A program made the translations under genes and the position numbers. This document shows, piece after piece, positions 7,479-17,300 of a stretch of DNA of 35,579 nt. The stretch's first letter is position 1; every line of letters begins with the position of its first letter. Below the pieces are notes generated by a model. The model was given only the letters and a program-made list of their open reading frames with translations, had not been told where the DNA came from and did not search any database. The DNA comes from an uncultured Clostridia bacterium (GTDB lineage Bacteria > Bacillota > Clostridia > TANB77 > CAG-508). The stretch lies in assembly GCA_947625925.1 (NCBI GenBank), contig CANQQC010000004.1, forward strand, positions 1 through 35,579, given 5' to 3'.

Positions 7479-8122
7479 TAGTTTTCAATAATTTCATAAA
7501 TATTCTTTTGTATCCTATAATGCCTATTTTCAATTAAATACATGTACCATAAATACATTATAGCTAAGAAAATCGCAATGTTTTTCAAATACAATATTCC
7601 AATACTTGAGACTACAGTTAAACAAATAATAATAAAAAGTGAAACATTATGTATGTATTTATTGCTTTTTTTCTCTCCTAAAATTATATATATAATTCCC
7701 TTCAAAATTCTTCCTCCATCCATAGGATAAATTGGTATTAAATTATATAGTATAATTAAAATATTTGAAAATAATATCATTAAATATGTAAATAAATCAA
7801 TTTGTAGTTTTCCAGAAATAAATATTATTAAAACATTAGTTAGTGGCCCTGCCATTGCTACAATTATCTTTTTTAATTCTAATAAATTCCCTTTTCTTAT
7901 TCTTATATTCATATCTTTATTTTTAATTTTAAAGGATATACTTAATCCAAAAGGCATTAAACTTATGTTTTCAGGTTTCATTCCTACTAATAAACCTACT
8001 ACTAAATGTCCTAATTCATGAATAAATCCAAATAATAAAATCATTAAATACATCTCAATTTGTTTTGTAAAATAGAATAATACTAAAAACAAAAAAATTC
8101 TCAAATCAATTTTAAATCTCAT
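7475..8122 (-). CDS. spoIVFB: SpoIVFB-like M50 intramembrane metalloprotease
   Basis: A 215-residue polytopic site-2-protease-family enzyme. The zinc motif HELGH is at residues 35-39 within a membrane helix, and the second motif NLIPIYPMDGGRIL supplies the third ligand Asp. In Bacillus, SpoIVFB cuts pro-sigma-K in the membrane around the forespore to start late mother-cell transcription. The gene directly upstream, 15 bases away, encodes a SpoIVFA-like LytM protein, the normal partner order. About six membrane segments are visible, and the length is shorter than Bacillus SpoIVFB (288), which has an extra C-terminal CBS domain. The pro-sigma-K substrate is inferred from family and context. Confidence 0.85.
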   Translation of the reverse strand: MRFKIDLRIFLFLVLFYFTKQIEMYLMILLFGFIHELGHLVVGLLVGMKPENISLMPFGLSISFKIKNKDMNIRIRKGNLLELKKIIVAMAGPLTNVLIIFISGKLQIDLFTYLMILFSNILIILYNLIPIYPMDGGRILKGIIYIILGEKKSNKYIHNVSLFIIICLTVVSSIGILYLKNIAIFLAIMYLWYMYLIENRHYRIQKNIYEIIENY

Positions 8123-8137
8123 TTATATACCTCTTTT

Positions 8138-8980
8138 TTAAAATTCCAATATTGTCTGGGGATCAATTGTTCTTTCATATACCCTTACTTCAAAGTGTAA
8201 ATGTGGCCCTGTTGAATTTCCTGTTGTTCCTACTTCTGCTATTTCTTGACCTTGCTCAATTTTATCCCCCTGATTTACATATAAAGCATTACAATGAGCA
8301 TATATGATACTAATTTCTCCAATTTGTATTTTTAGGTGATTTCCATAATCCCCTTCTGTTGAGTTTAATACGACTTCCCCTGCTGTTGCAGCTTTTATTT
8401 TTGTTCCTATTTGTGCAGCTATATCAATTCCTGTATGATTTTTAGGTACTGAAGAAGTAGTTGGATTCCTTAATCCATATCTAGAACTTATTGTGCCTTC
8501 TATTGGCTTTATAAAACTAGTGGTATTTTTAGCTGTTTGTATATCTGCTTCTATTTGAGATAAATCCTGTTCAACTTGATTAACGTTTTCAGTTTGTTCT
8601 GCTTCACCTCCAATATTTTCTTCATTTTCTGTTTGATTTTGAGTTTCATTTTCTTTATTATTTATTACTTCCATTATTTTATTTTTAACATTTTCATATA
8701 ATTCAATAAAGTTTGTGTCATAAGACATAATACTATTTACTTTTTTTAAAAAATCTTCTGAAAATATGTAATTTCCATTTTGAATAATATATATAACAAA
8801 ATATATTGCTAAACACACAATTATTTGTATTATCATTTTTTTTAATAATTTAATATCTCTTTTAGTATTTTTTTGATATATTCCAACTCTTGCTGTATTT
8901 CCTTCTTTTCCTTCTTGCTTTTTTGCATATATTTCTTCAGCTCGTCTTATTTTCTCTTCTACAGACATTGTTCTTTCCAT
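8138..8980 (-). CDS. spoIVFA: SpoIVFA-like M23 (LytM) domain membrane protein
   Basis: A 280-residue protein with a short cytosolic coiled-coil start, one membrane helix (about 49-67), a Gln/Glu-rich linker and a C-terminal LytM/M23 domain. The zinc ligands look complete: HTGID, the YAHC stretch and GPHLHFEV. It may therefore be an active endopeptidase, unlike LytM domains that serve only as scaffolds. Placement 15 bases before spoIVFB argues for SpoIVFA, which anchors and regulates SpoIVFB. A SpoIIQ-like or general wall-hydrolase role is an alternative. The ribosome site (AAGAGGTG) lies within the 3' arm of a hairpin that also looks like the terminator of the upstream gene. Confidence 0.7.
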   Translation of the reverse strand: MERTMSVEEKIRRAEEIYAKKQEGKEGNTARVGIYQKNTKRDIKLLKKMIIQIIVCLAIYFVIYIIQNGNYIFSEDFLKKVNSIMSYDTNFIELYENVKNKIMEVINNKENETQNQTENEENIGGEAEQTENVNQVEQDLSQIEADIQTAKNTTSFIKPIEGTISSRYGLRNPTTSSVPKNHTGIDIAAQIGTKIKAATAGEVVLNSTEGDYGNHLKIQIGEISIIYAHCNALYVNQGDKIEQGQEIAEVGTTGNSTGPHLHFEVRVYERTIDPQTILEF

Positions 8981-8982
8981 AT

Positions 8983-9036
8983 AAAAACACCTCTTCCTTA
9001 GTTTCTTTTTAACTATATGTATGAAGAAGTGTTTTT
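8983..9036 (-). terminator. Hairpin that is both upstream terminator and ribosome-site mask
   Basis: A 14-bp stem (8983-8996 with 9023-9036, one G-U pair on the minus strand) with a 26-base loop and a T-run. The 3' arm holds the GAAGAGGTG ribosome site of the SpoIVFA-like gene, 2 bases before its ATG region ends, so folding would end transcription and hide the ribosome site. Confidence 0.55.
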
Positions 9037-9050
9037 ATTCTTTATACTAT

Positions 9051-9392
9051 TTAATTACATAAACTCATTAAGAATTGTATAAACATTATAAGTGTACTTA
9101 TATATGCATATTTTTTTAATCTTCTATATTTCAAATTATTATTTTCCATTGATTTACTTTTTATTCCATTTTCAGTTTTATCAATATAATCTGATAGAAC
9201 TAATTCCGCTTCTTTTACAACATAATCCCTTTTTATTGGCTTTAAAGAAGCATCACTAATTTTGTTTTTATTTTCAATTGTTTCTAATTCTCCTGCCTTT
9301 TTATTTTCTTTTAAAACTATTATTGCTTCCTCAATAATATTTGATGGAATATTTTTTAGTACTATTGTATTTTTTATATCACTTTCTTGCAT
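9051..9392 (-). CDS. Small tail-anchored membrane protein, unknown function
   Basis: A 113-residue protein with a strong AAAGGAGGAG ribosome site before its ATG. Residues 1-90 are charged and predicted helical (IPSNIIEEAIIVLKENKK, then YVVKEAELVLSDYID). One hydrophobic segment lies at the extreme C-terminus (YAYISTLIMFIQFLMSLC), so it would be tail-anchored with the bulk in the cytoplasm. It precedes the spoIVFA-spoIVFB pair on the same strand, with a hairpin between. I recognise no family. A role in sporulation is only suggested by position. Confidence 0.65.
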   Translation of the reverse strand: MQESDIKNTIVLKNIPSNIIEEAIIVLKENKKAGELETIENKNKISDASLKPIKRDYVVKEAELVLSDYIDKTENGIKSKSMENNNLKYRRLKKYAYISTLIMFIQFLMSLCN

Positions 9393-9589
9393 ATATTCTC
9401 CTCCTTTTATCTATTTTTTTGCTATATAAATTTTTTCCATTTATATCCTTTTTATTCATTTTCTTTATTAAAGGGCTAAAAATGTAACTAAACTGTAATA
9501 AACTTTTAATGTCAGTGAAATATTATGTAGCATTTTTTGTTGTATAATGTATAGTAATTAAATATGGATTTTAAACTAAGGAGAAATAT

Positions 9590-10690
9590 ATGAGTATAGA
9601 ATCAGCTTTAAAAAAGGATGGAATTAAAGTTTTAGAAAAATTAGATACATTAAAAGTAAATTCAATTGCAAAAAATATTGCTGACAAAATGAGTTCTACT
9701 TTTTCACATTATGGTTTAGATAGGGAGAACCTTTTTGTTAAACTTTGTAGATTAAATATGTATTATGCTGAAATGGAAGAAGGAATGGCAGAAGCAAATT
9801 ATTTTTATAAAAATTCAACAATATATTTTAATAAAAATATTGCTTACGAAGATTTAGAAGAATTTGCTGTTCATGAATGTATACATTATCTACAAGAAGT
9901 AAAAGATAAAAAGAACACTTTAATTCGTATGGGACTTTGCGATTATACAGAATTTAAAGTATATGGACTTGCTCTTAATGAAGCTGCCGTTCAACTAATG
10001 TCATCTAAAATAATAGGAATTCCTTATGAAACTGTTAAGTATTTTGACATAGACTTTTCAACTTCAAGTCCTTCATATTATCCTATAGAATGTTGCTTAG
10101 TTGAGCAACTAGCATACCTTGTAGGTGAAGATCTATTATTTAAAAGTACTTTATTTAGTAATGAAGATTTTAAGAAAAAGTTTTCTGAACTTACTTCAAC
10201 TAAAACATTTATAACAATTGAAAAATCTTTAGATAATATATTAGATAAAGAAGAAAAAATAGTTAAACTAAATAATAAAATCCTATCAATCGATGATAGA
10301 AATAAAAAGGTTGATAATATTATAAATAAAATCAATGAGTTAAAACAAGAAATAACTATTACTTTTTTAAGAACACAAAACTTAATTATCTCTAGTTATT
10401 TTGATGCTGAACTTAAACGTATTTCAAATAAAGTTCAAATTGAAATGTTTAGAAAAAAACTATATAATTTTAGAGATTATATAGGAACAACTGAAGGTTA
10501 CACCTTCTTTGATGATTATTATATTGAAACAATTGCTGCTTTAAATCATAAAGCAAATGTTATAGAAAATGGTGGTATGGAAACAGCCATAAATATACGT
10601 ATAAACAAACAAGAAAATGTACTTATGATATTACTAAGAAAGATAAAAGATTTATTACTTGGAAAGTCTGGAGAAAAACAAGAAGATTAA
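9590..10690 (+). CDS. Putative zinc metallopeptidase with HExxH motif, family unknown
   Basis: A 366-residue protein without signal peptide, although the final 25 residues are moderately hydrophobic then basic. It contains HECIH at 95-99 in the helix EEFAVHECIHYLQE, and ALNEAAVQL with Glu131 about 32 residues later, the spacing and sequence of a gluzincin third ligand. The N-terminal half is therefore probably a minimal zinc peptidase fold. The C-terminal half (about 190-340) is long, charged helices. AAGGAG sits 6 bases before ATG 9590, and a TATAAT at 9543-9548 may serve as its -10, with a poor -35. It is monocistronic. I cannot name the family; the peptidase call is from motif alone. Confidence 0.6.
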   Translation: MSIESALKKDGIKVLEKLDTLKVNSIAKNIADKMSSTFSHYGLDRENLFVKLCRLNMYYAEMEEGMAEANYFYKNSTIYFNKNIAYEDLEEFAVHECIHYLQEVKDKKNTLIRMGLCDYTEFKVYGLALNEAAVQLMSSKIIGIPYETVKYFDIDFSTSSPSYYPIECCLVEQLAYLVGEDLLFKSTLFSNEDFKKKFSELTSTKTFITIEKSLDNILDKEEKIVKLNNKILSIDDRNKKVDNIINKINELKQEITITFLRTQNLIISSYFDAELKRISNKVQIEMFRKKLYNFRDYIGTTEGYTFFDDYYIETIAALNHKANVIENGGMETAINIRINKQENVLMILLRKIKDLLLGKSGEKQED

Positions 10691-10694
10691 AAAA

Positions 10695-10730
10695 AGAACA
10701 CACTATTTATATGGTGTGTTCTAAATTTTT
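10695..10730. terminator. Bidirectional terminator between convergent genes
   Basis: A 9-bp stem (10695-10703 with 10714-10722), 10-base loop and T-runs on both strands. The hairpin overlaps the last codons of the GltD-like gene. Confidence 0.75.
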
Positions 10731-11966
10731 TATTATATTTTTTGCTGCTTCCCTTCCAGTTTTTGCAGCCCATGCTACTGTTCCTTTTGTTCCTGCAACA
10801 TCTCCTCCACAATAAATTTTATCATCAGAAGTTTTATAGTTTTCATCAACTTTTATATTCCCCCATTTATTTAATTCTAAACCTAATCTTTTTATATACT
10901 CATCTGGTTTTGAACCAAGTGCTGTAATTAAATAATCAGTATCAATCTCATAATTGCTACCTTCTATATTGACAGGAACAAGTCTTGTTTCTCCTAGAAT
11001 TTCTTTTAACTGTGTTTTTATTAACTCTAATTTTTCTAATTTCCCGTTTCCTTTTATTTCTACAATATTATTTTGGAATAGAAATTCAACTCCTTCTTTC
11101 ATTGCATCTTCTATTTCTTTATCTTCTGCAGGCATTTGTTCTCTTGCTCTTCTATAAATTACTTGAACCTTTTTTGCTCCTTTTCTTATAATTGTTCTTG
11201 CACAATCCATTGCAACATTTCCACCGCCAATTACTGATACTATTTTATCAGTATAATCTGGATGTCCACCATATTCTAATAGTTCATTTCCTCCACATAC
11301 TCCTGGCAAATCTTCCCCTTTAATATTTAATTTACTAGAATTATTAGCACCAACACCTATAAATATTGCATCATATTTTCTTTTTAATTCTTCTAGGTCT
11401 ATATCTTTTCCTAATACAGTATTATATTCTACTTTTATTCCTAATGATAAAATTTCATCAATTGTTTGTTCAACAATATCTTTGGTTAACCTAAAAGATG
11501 GAATTCCATATATTAGTAATCCTCCTAAAAATGATTTCCTTTCATAGATTGTAACATCTACTCCTTCTTTAGCTAGAAAAGCTGCACATGTTAACCCTGA
11601 TGGTCCACCACCAATTATAGCCACTTTTTTGTCTTTCAACTTGTCCGATTTATCTATTGAATCTTTTAAATTAAGTCCTTGCTCCATAGCTTTATCAAAA
11701 ACATATTTTTCAATATCTCCAATATCTACTGGATCACCTTTTATTCTTCTTATACAACTTCCTTCGCATTGTTTTTTATGTGGACAAATCCTTCCACATA
11801 CTCCTGGTAAAACAGTAGTTTTAGACACTATTTCATATGCTTTTTTTATATCTTCATTTTTTACCGCTTCTATAAATTTTGGAATATCATTATTTAAAGG
11901 ACACCCTTTTATAGAACATGGTTTTATTTTACAATTTAAACAATAATTAGCTTTTTCTATTATCAC
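10707..11966 (-). CDS. gltD: Glutamate synthase small-subunit-like FAD oxidoreductase
   Basis: A 419-residue flavoprotein of the GltD family, which passes electrons from NAD(P)H through FAD and iron-sulfur clusters. The N-terminal domain has the cysteine sets CLNCKIKPC...GCP and CGRICPHKKQCEGSC for two 4Fe-4S clusters. Next come the FAD site GGGPSGL near residue 120, the NAD(P)H site GGGNVAMD, and the ending YCGGDVAGTKGTVAWAAKTG. No large subunit (GltB) is adjacent. It is the last gene of the six-gene operon, 16 bases after the uracil-DNA glycosylase gene. Stand-alone members can serve other electron-transfer partners (for example NfnB-like or PreT-like roles), so glutamate synthesis is not proved. 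Confidence 0.8.
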   Translation of the reverse strand: MIIEKANYCLNCKIKPCSIKGCPLNNDIPKFIEAVKNEDIKKAYEIVSKTTVLPGVCGRICPHKKQCEGSCIRRIKGDPVDIGDIEKYVFDKAMEQGLNLKDSIDKSDKLKDKKVAIIGGGPSGLTCAAFLAKEGVDVTIYERKSFLGGLLIYGIPSFRLTKDIVEQTIDEILSLGIKVEYNTVLGKDIDLEELKRKYDAIFIGVGANNSSKLNIKGEDLPGVCGGNELLEYGGHPDYTDKIVSVIGGGNVAMDCARTIIRKGAKKVQVIYRRAREQMPAEDKEIEDAMKEGVEFLFQNNIVEIKGNGKLEKLELIKTQLKEILGETRLVPVNIEGSNYEIDTDYLITALGSKPDEYIKRLGLELNKWGNIKVDENYKTSDDKIYCGGDVAGTKGTVAWAAKTGREAAKNIIKNLEHTI

Positions 11967-11982
11967 TTTTATTACTCCTTAC

Positions 11983-12534
11983 TTATTTAAAGTTAAAACT
12001 TAAAACTTTTTGTAAATCCTTTATAAAGTCAATTTTCTTCTTTTCATCTCTTAACAATGCTGCTGGATGCCATGTTGGCATATAATATATTCCCTTTTTT
12101 TCAATCCATTTCCCTCTTGCTTCTGATATCTTATACTCTTGTCCTAAAATATTTTGTAAAGCAATTCTTCCAAGAAGAACAATAACTTGAGGTTTTATAA
12201 GCATTACTTGATTTCTTAGATAATCTATACAAGCATTTACTTCGTCTTCTTGGGGATCTCTATTTTTAGGCGGTCTACACTTAACAACATTTCCAATATA
12301 TACTTCTTGTCTATTTATCCCTAATGTTTGAAATGCAAAATTCATAAGTTTTCCAGCTTTACCTACAAAAGGTTCTCCAAGCCTATCTTCATCTGCTCCT
12401 GGACCTTCTCCTATAAAAATTATTTTTGCATCTTTATTTCCTACTCCAAAAACTATATTTTGCCTTCCTTCGCATAATTTACATTTCTTACAATCCTTAA
12501 TTGAGTTTTCTAATTCTTCCCAACTTTTAAACAT
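11983..12534 (-). CDS. Family 4 uracil-DNA glycosylase
   Basis: A 183-residue iron-sulfur uracil-DNA glycosylase that removes uracil from DNA to begin base excision repair. Motif A is [23 protein letters not shown], shown here only as its key GEGPG and EPFVGKAG parts, and motif B is HPAALLR. The cluster cysteines are visible at the N-terminus (CKKCKLC) and in NVVKCRPP followed 15 residues later by NAC. The length matches the family. It lies within a co-directional operon that also encodes an OGG-type glycosylase and AddB, which fits a repair role. Confidence 0.93.
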   Translation of the reverse strand: MFKSWEELENSIKDCKKCKLCEGRQNIVFGVGNKDAKIIFIGEGPGADEDRLGEPFVGKAGKLMNFAFQTLGINRQEVYIGNVVKCRPPKNRDPQEDEVNACIDYLRNQVMLIKPQVIVLLGRIALQNILGQEYKISEARGKWIEKKGIYYMPTWHPAALLRDEKKKIDFIKDLQKVLSFNFK

Positions 12535-12545
12535 TTTATACTCCT

Positions 12546-13475
12546 TTAAATGCTATTTTTTACACACTCTTCTAATAGTTCTATCTTTATTTTTTTACTT
12601 GTATCTATCTTTGCTTCTATTCCTATTGGAATCGCTATCTTCTTTTCTATATGTCCAAAATTATTAGATTTAATTATTGGAAAGTTATATTTGTTTTCTA
12701 ATGTATCTATTACTATTTTTTCTAATGATACCCCACTTTCATGTTCATAATTTCCAATCCATAATCCTTTGATTTTATCAAATACTCCATTTTGTTTCAT
12801 ATAATATAAATAGTTACTTGCAAGTTCTGGTCCCGTTTCAAAACCAAGTTCCTCTATAAACAATATTTTGTCTGTAAAATCTAATTTATATTTTCCTGCA
12901 ACCATTCCTTTTGTTAAGCTTAAGTTTCCACCTATTAACTTTCCTTTAGCTATTCCATCTTGTATTGTTATATATTCTTCAGTTTCATCTCCTAGATTTT
13001 TATCTCCTTTTAAAAATCTTTTTATTGCCTGATTATAACTATAGTCTGTTTGATCTGTTGCTATTGTTTTAAAGTTTGTTGCACTAAATGTTACTAGCCC
13101 TGTTTTTTCACTTATCATATTTGTTATTGATGTGATATCACTATACCCACATATTATTTTGGGATGTTTTTTTATCATTTCATAATCAAGTTTATCAAAT
13201 ACAACATTGGAATTTTCTCCACCATTAGAACACCATATCATTTTTATTTCATTATCTTTAAACATCTCATTTATATCTTCTGCCTTTTCTTGCGCTGTTG
13301 CACTATATCCATTTGTATTTGAAAAAATGTGTTTTCCTAATTTTACCTTAAATCCTTTTTCTTCAACAAATTTTATTGCTTGTTTTAATTCATCAATTTT
13401 CTCTCCCACAATTGGACTTGATGGTGCAACTACTCCTATGGTATCCCCAATTTTTATTCTGTCTGGAATAATCAT
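12546..13475 (-). CDS. LD-carboxypeptidase (S66 / LdcA-MccF family)
   Basis: A 309-residue serine peptidase of family S66. The typical start [16 protein letters not shown], the region [11 protein letters not shown], the nucleophile motif GYSDITS and the later [11 protein letters not shown] and [15 protein letters not shown] segments (Glu and His of the triad) are all present. Family members trim the terminal D-Ala of muropeptides during wall recycling, or cleave microcin C-like nucleotide peptides (MccF). No microcin genes are nearby and the upstream gene is pgeF, so cell-wall recycling is more likely. The gene starts 2 bases after the pgeF stop. No signal peptide, so it is cytoplasmic. Confidence 0.9.
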   Translation of the reverse strand: MIIPDRIKIGDTIGVVAPSSPIVGEKIDELKQAIKFVEEKGFKVKLGKHIFSNTNGYSATAQEKAEDINEMFKDNEIKMIWCSNGGENSNVVFDKLDYEMIKKHPKIICGYSDITSITNMISEKTGLVTFSATNFKTIATDQTDYSYNQAIKRFLKGDKNLGDETEEYITIQDGIAKGKLIGGNLSLTKGMVAGKYKLDFTDKILFIEELGFETGPELASNYLYYMKQNGVFDKIKGLWIGNYEHESGVSLEKIVIDTLENKYNFPIIKSNNFGHIEKKIAIPIGIEAKIDTSKKIKIELLEECVKNSI

Positions 13476-13477
13476 AT

Positions 13478-14302
13478 TTATTTCCTCTCTTTTTTACATA
13501 TTATTGCTGTAGCACGTCCGAAACCTTCTTTTTCTACTCTATATGAATGAATAATATCTTTGTGACAAACACTACATATATTGCTATCTATTATATTTTC
13601 TTCTTTTAATCCTTGTTGTTTTAATATTATTTTATTTATTAAAACAGTATCTATATGCCATTTTTCATTTGGTATTGTTTCTTCTATAATTTCATCAATT
13701 TCATTTAAGTCTTTAAATTCTTCAAAGAATAATTTTTTTACATCATATCCTACTTCAAAATGGCATTTTCTAATACTTGGACAAATACAACATATTATAT
13801 CTCTAGGATTACAGTCATATTCTTTTTTCATCTTTTCAACTGTTTTTATTGAAATTCTTTGCAAAGTACCTTTCCATCCAGAATGCGTATTTGCAATTAC
13901 ATTTTTTATAGGATCATAAAATATAAGCAAAATACAATCTGCATTACTTGTTGCTAAAATTACATTTGTTCTATCAGTTACAAGTCCATCTATTTTGTAA
14001 AACTCTTCACTATTAAATGTAACCTCATTTATTTCATGATTTACCTTTTTTATTCTATCAGTATGTGTTTGTGTTGGTTTTACTAAATTATTAATATTTA
14101 AATCAATAGCATTACATAAATCTTTATAATCTTTTAAAGCCTTATTTTTTCTTTTTTCCCCTAACGTTTCTGTAAAATCCACATCAAGACCTACCGAATA
14201 TGCATGAGTTATCTTATCTTTATATTCTAATAACTTTTTAAATTGCAAATATTGTATTCCATTCTTTTTTATGTGTATAACATTTTCATTAGATAAATCC
14301 AT
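13478..14302 (-). CDS. pgeF: Peptidoglycan editing factor (YfiH/LACC1 family)
   Basis: A 274-residue protein of the laccase-domain family once called polyphenol oxidase. The metal-binding residues are visible in NTHSGWKGT, CICPSIRKCHFEVG and CHKDIIHSYRVEKEGFGRA, and NADCILLIFYDP is the conserved core strand. In E. coli PgeF removes mis-incorporated L-Ser from wall precursors. Other members act on purine nucleosides. The next gene is an LD-carboxypeptidase, which fits a wall-quality role here. Gaps of 2 bases to addB upstream and to the LD-carboxypeptidase downstream imply translational coupling. Confidence 0.9.
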   Translation of the reverse strand: MDLSNENVIHIKKNGIQYLQFKKLLEYKDKITHAYSVGLDVDFTETLGEKRKNKALKDYKDLCNAIDLNINNLVKPTQTHTDRIKKVNHEINEVTFNSEEFYKIDGLVTDRTNVILATSNADCILLIFYDPIKNVIANTHSGWKGTLQRISIKTVEKMKKEYDCNPRDIICCICPSIRKCHFEVGYDVKKLFFEEFKDLNEIDEIIEETIPNEKWHIDTVLINKIILKQQGLKEENIIDSNICSVCHKDIIHSYRVEKEGFGRATAIICKKERK

Positions 14303-14304
14303 AT

Positions 14305-17300
14305 TTATCCTTCTTTCATTTTCTTTATAATCTCATCATTAGATAAGTTATCAATATAGTTATATTTGTTTTCTTTAAATTTTGTATCAAAACCACATAT
14401 TGATTTATATTCACAATACTCACATGGTGTACGTCCTTTTTTATTATATGGCTTTAATTCTATATTTCCACTTAACATTTCTTTTGCTATTTGTTTAATA
14501 ATTACTGGAATGTATTTTTGTAGAACTTTAAAATCTTCACTATTTACTCCATTTGTATTTTTTTGATTAATATTTCCATCTTTTGTAATACCTGCTGGTA
14601 TTATATTAGATGTTCCTGATTGTATTTTATTATCTTGCATTTTTATAACTTTAACATCAGCAAGTATTAATCCTTTCATTTTAAAGTCTTTTCTCATTTT
14701 TTCTTCAATTTCTTCTTCAGTTATTTTTTTATCTGCTTTTATCATTTGCTCTAATAATCCAAAGTATAATATTCCTGCTGGAATAAAATCTTCTTCTTTG
14801 CATACAGCATCCATATATGTCAATAATTGAATTTGTAATCCTTGATACACTTCATTTAAGTCTATATTTTTTGCAGATGATTTATAATCAATAATTCTTA
14901 GATAGTTTCCATCTTCAGATTTTGCTGTATCAATTCTATCAATTTTTCCTGTTATCTCTACTTTTTTTCCATCTTCTAATTCTATTATAATTGGTTTATA
15001 ATTTCCTTTTTCTCCAAATTCTACTTCTGTATCTTGTATATTAAAATCGCTATTGATTAAACCTTCTATTATATATTTTAAAGCTTTTGTTATTACTCTT
15101 TTCAATCTTTTTACCAACATCTTATATTTAGCTGTTGCATTAAATATATAGTTTTTTGGAAGTTTAAGTTTTTCTTCTACAATTACATCTATATATTTTT
15201 CTATGTCTTTTTCTTCCATTGATTGTAACTTTTCTTTTCTCTTACCATCAGTTTCAATATCATTTTTAAATATAGCTTCTGTGAAAAAATCATCAATTAC
15301 TTCATGCATAAAAGAACCTGTATCAAAGTTATGTACTTTTAATTCTTCCTTTTCTTTAATTCTTAGTCCATATTGTAGAAAATATGAAAAAGCACATTTT
15401 TTATACTTTTCTAATCTTGATACACTTGTTTTTAATACATCTCCATATAGTGTTTCTATTTTATCTTTGTCAATTTTTTGTGGTAAATTTATATAATTTA
15501 AACCTTGTAAATCTTTTTCTAGTTTTATTTTCCATTCCTCTTGATTTTCAAAGTATTTATAGACAGTTTGCCATAACAAAGGCATTTCTTGTTCTTTTAC
15601 TTTTGATATATTTTCAATCAAATATTCATATGTCGATATTTTATTATTCACTTCATATTTTTTATTTATTACATCACTTTCCTCTTTTATTTTAGGAAAC
15701 ATTTTCTTTATTTTATTTATATAGATTGAAGGTCTTAGAGTTTTTCCTTCTCCATTTGCTGATGAATAGGATAAAAATATCTTTTCTTCTGCTGTTGAAA
15801 AAGCCTTATATATATTAAAGTTTTCTTCATATAGATTTTCTAAAGTTCCTTTTGCTATTTCTAATCCATCTTTTTTAAGAATTTCTCTGTCTAAATCATC
15901 TAAAAATCCTTCATCTTTATTTACACTAGGAAAAATTCCATCATTTAATCCAATTATAAATACTACCTTTACTTTGTGGCTTCTTGAACGTTCTACATCT
16001 CCTATTATAACTTGATCTTGAGTTCCTGGTATTTTTCCCAAACTACTATTTTTTAGACCAATTTTAAGAATCTGTAAATATTTTTCAATTGTTAGTTTTT
16101 TATCTCCAAAAATCAAAACTATCTGATCTAAAACTTCTATAAGCGTATCATATGTTGTTTTATACTCTTGAACTAAATCTAATAAATTTTTTTCCTCTAG
16201 TTCTTTTATTTTTTCACTTATTTTTTCTTCTATTTTTTGATCTTGTATAAATTGATATAAATGTTTTGTTATTGATGTCGCAGTTTTATTATTTACTATA
16301 TTTTTTCTTAGATTTTCAAGAGGTGTTATAATTTCTTTTCTAATTGTGTTTAACCTTTCTATTTCTTGCTTTCTTTTTTCAATTTCTTTTGTAAAATCCT
16401 CTTTCCATTTATTTCTAGTTATTCCCCATTTTGTACAATAACTTTCTAAGTCAAATATTTCTTGATCTTCATAATCTAAAAAACCTAATTTTAAATAATT
16501 AAATATAGCTTCATTAGAATAATTTTTTGATAAAACTTCTAAAATTGACAATATATATTGAACTATTATATTTTGATTTAATTCTCTTTTTTCATCAATA
16601 AATACAGGTATTTCATATTTTCCAAAAATTCCTTTTATCAAAGATGCATATGTTTCAATATTTTTTGTTATAACTGAAATATCTTTATATCTTAAATTAT
16701 CTTCTCTTACTATTTTATTGATCTTTTTTGCCATTTCTTCAATTTCTGCATATTGATTTTTTGCTAAAAAAATTGAAATGTTTTCCACATCTTTTTCATA
16801 TTTTGTGAATTTTATCTCAAAAATATTTTTTTCTAAATGATTTAATTCTGGCGATTTAAATCTAAATGCGTTTTCCAAAAATACTGCTTCCTCTATTTCT
16901 AGATTATATTCATTTGCCATTTGCCATAATTTTTGTATTGTTTTTTTGTTAGAATAAAAAATATCTATATCTGGATTTGTATTTTGATTAAGATTATCTG
17001 TACAAACAGTTATATTTACCTGTTTTGCTATTTGTACTAGTTTTCTTATTACATCATATTCTTGACTTGTAAAACCAGCAAATTCATCAATATATATAAC
17101 AGCATTTTTTACAATTTGTGTATTTTCAAGTTCTTGAGCTAAAATAGTTATTTTGTCAGTTTCATCTATATAGTTTTCTTTTATATGATTTTCAAAATCT
17201 CCATAAACTTTTTCAATATCTTGTAGTTTTGTTTGTAAATATATATCATCAATTCTTTCTATTTCATCTTTTAAATTATCAATTGAAATATTATGTTGTT

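Noticed and set aside
10985-11191. Plus-strand Leu/Phe-rich frames opposite the GltD-like gene
   Set aside because: Antisense to a well-supported flavoprotein, no ribosome site, no family likeness.
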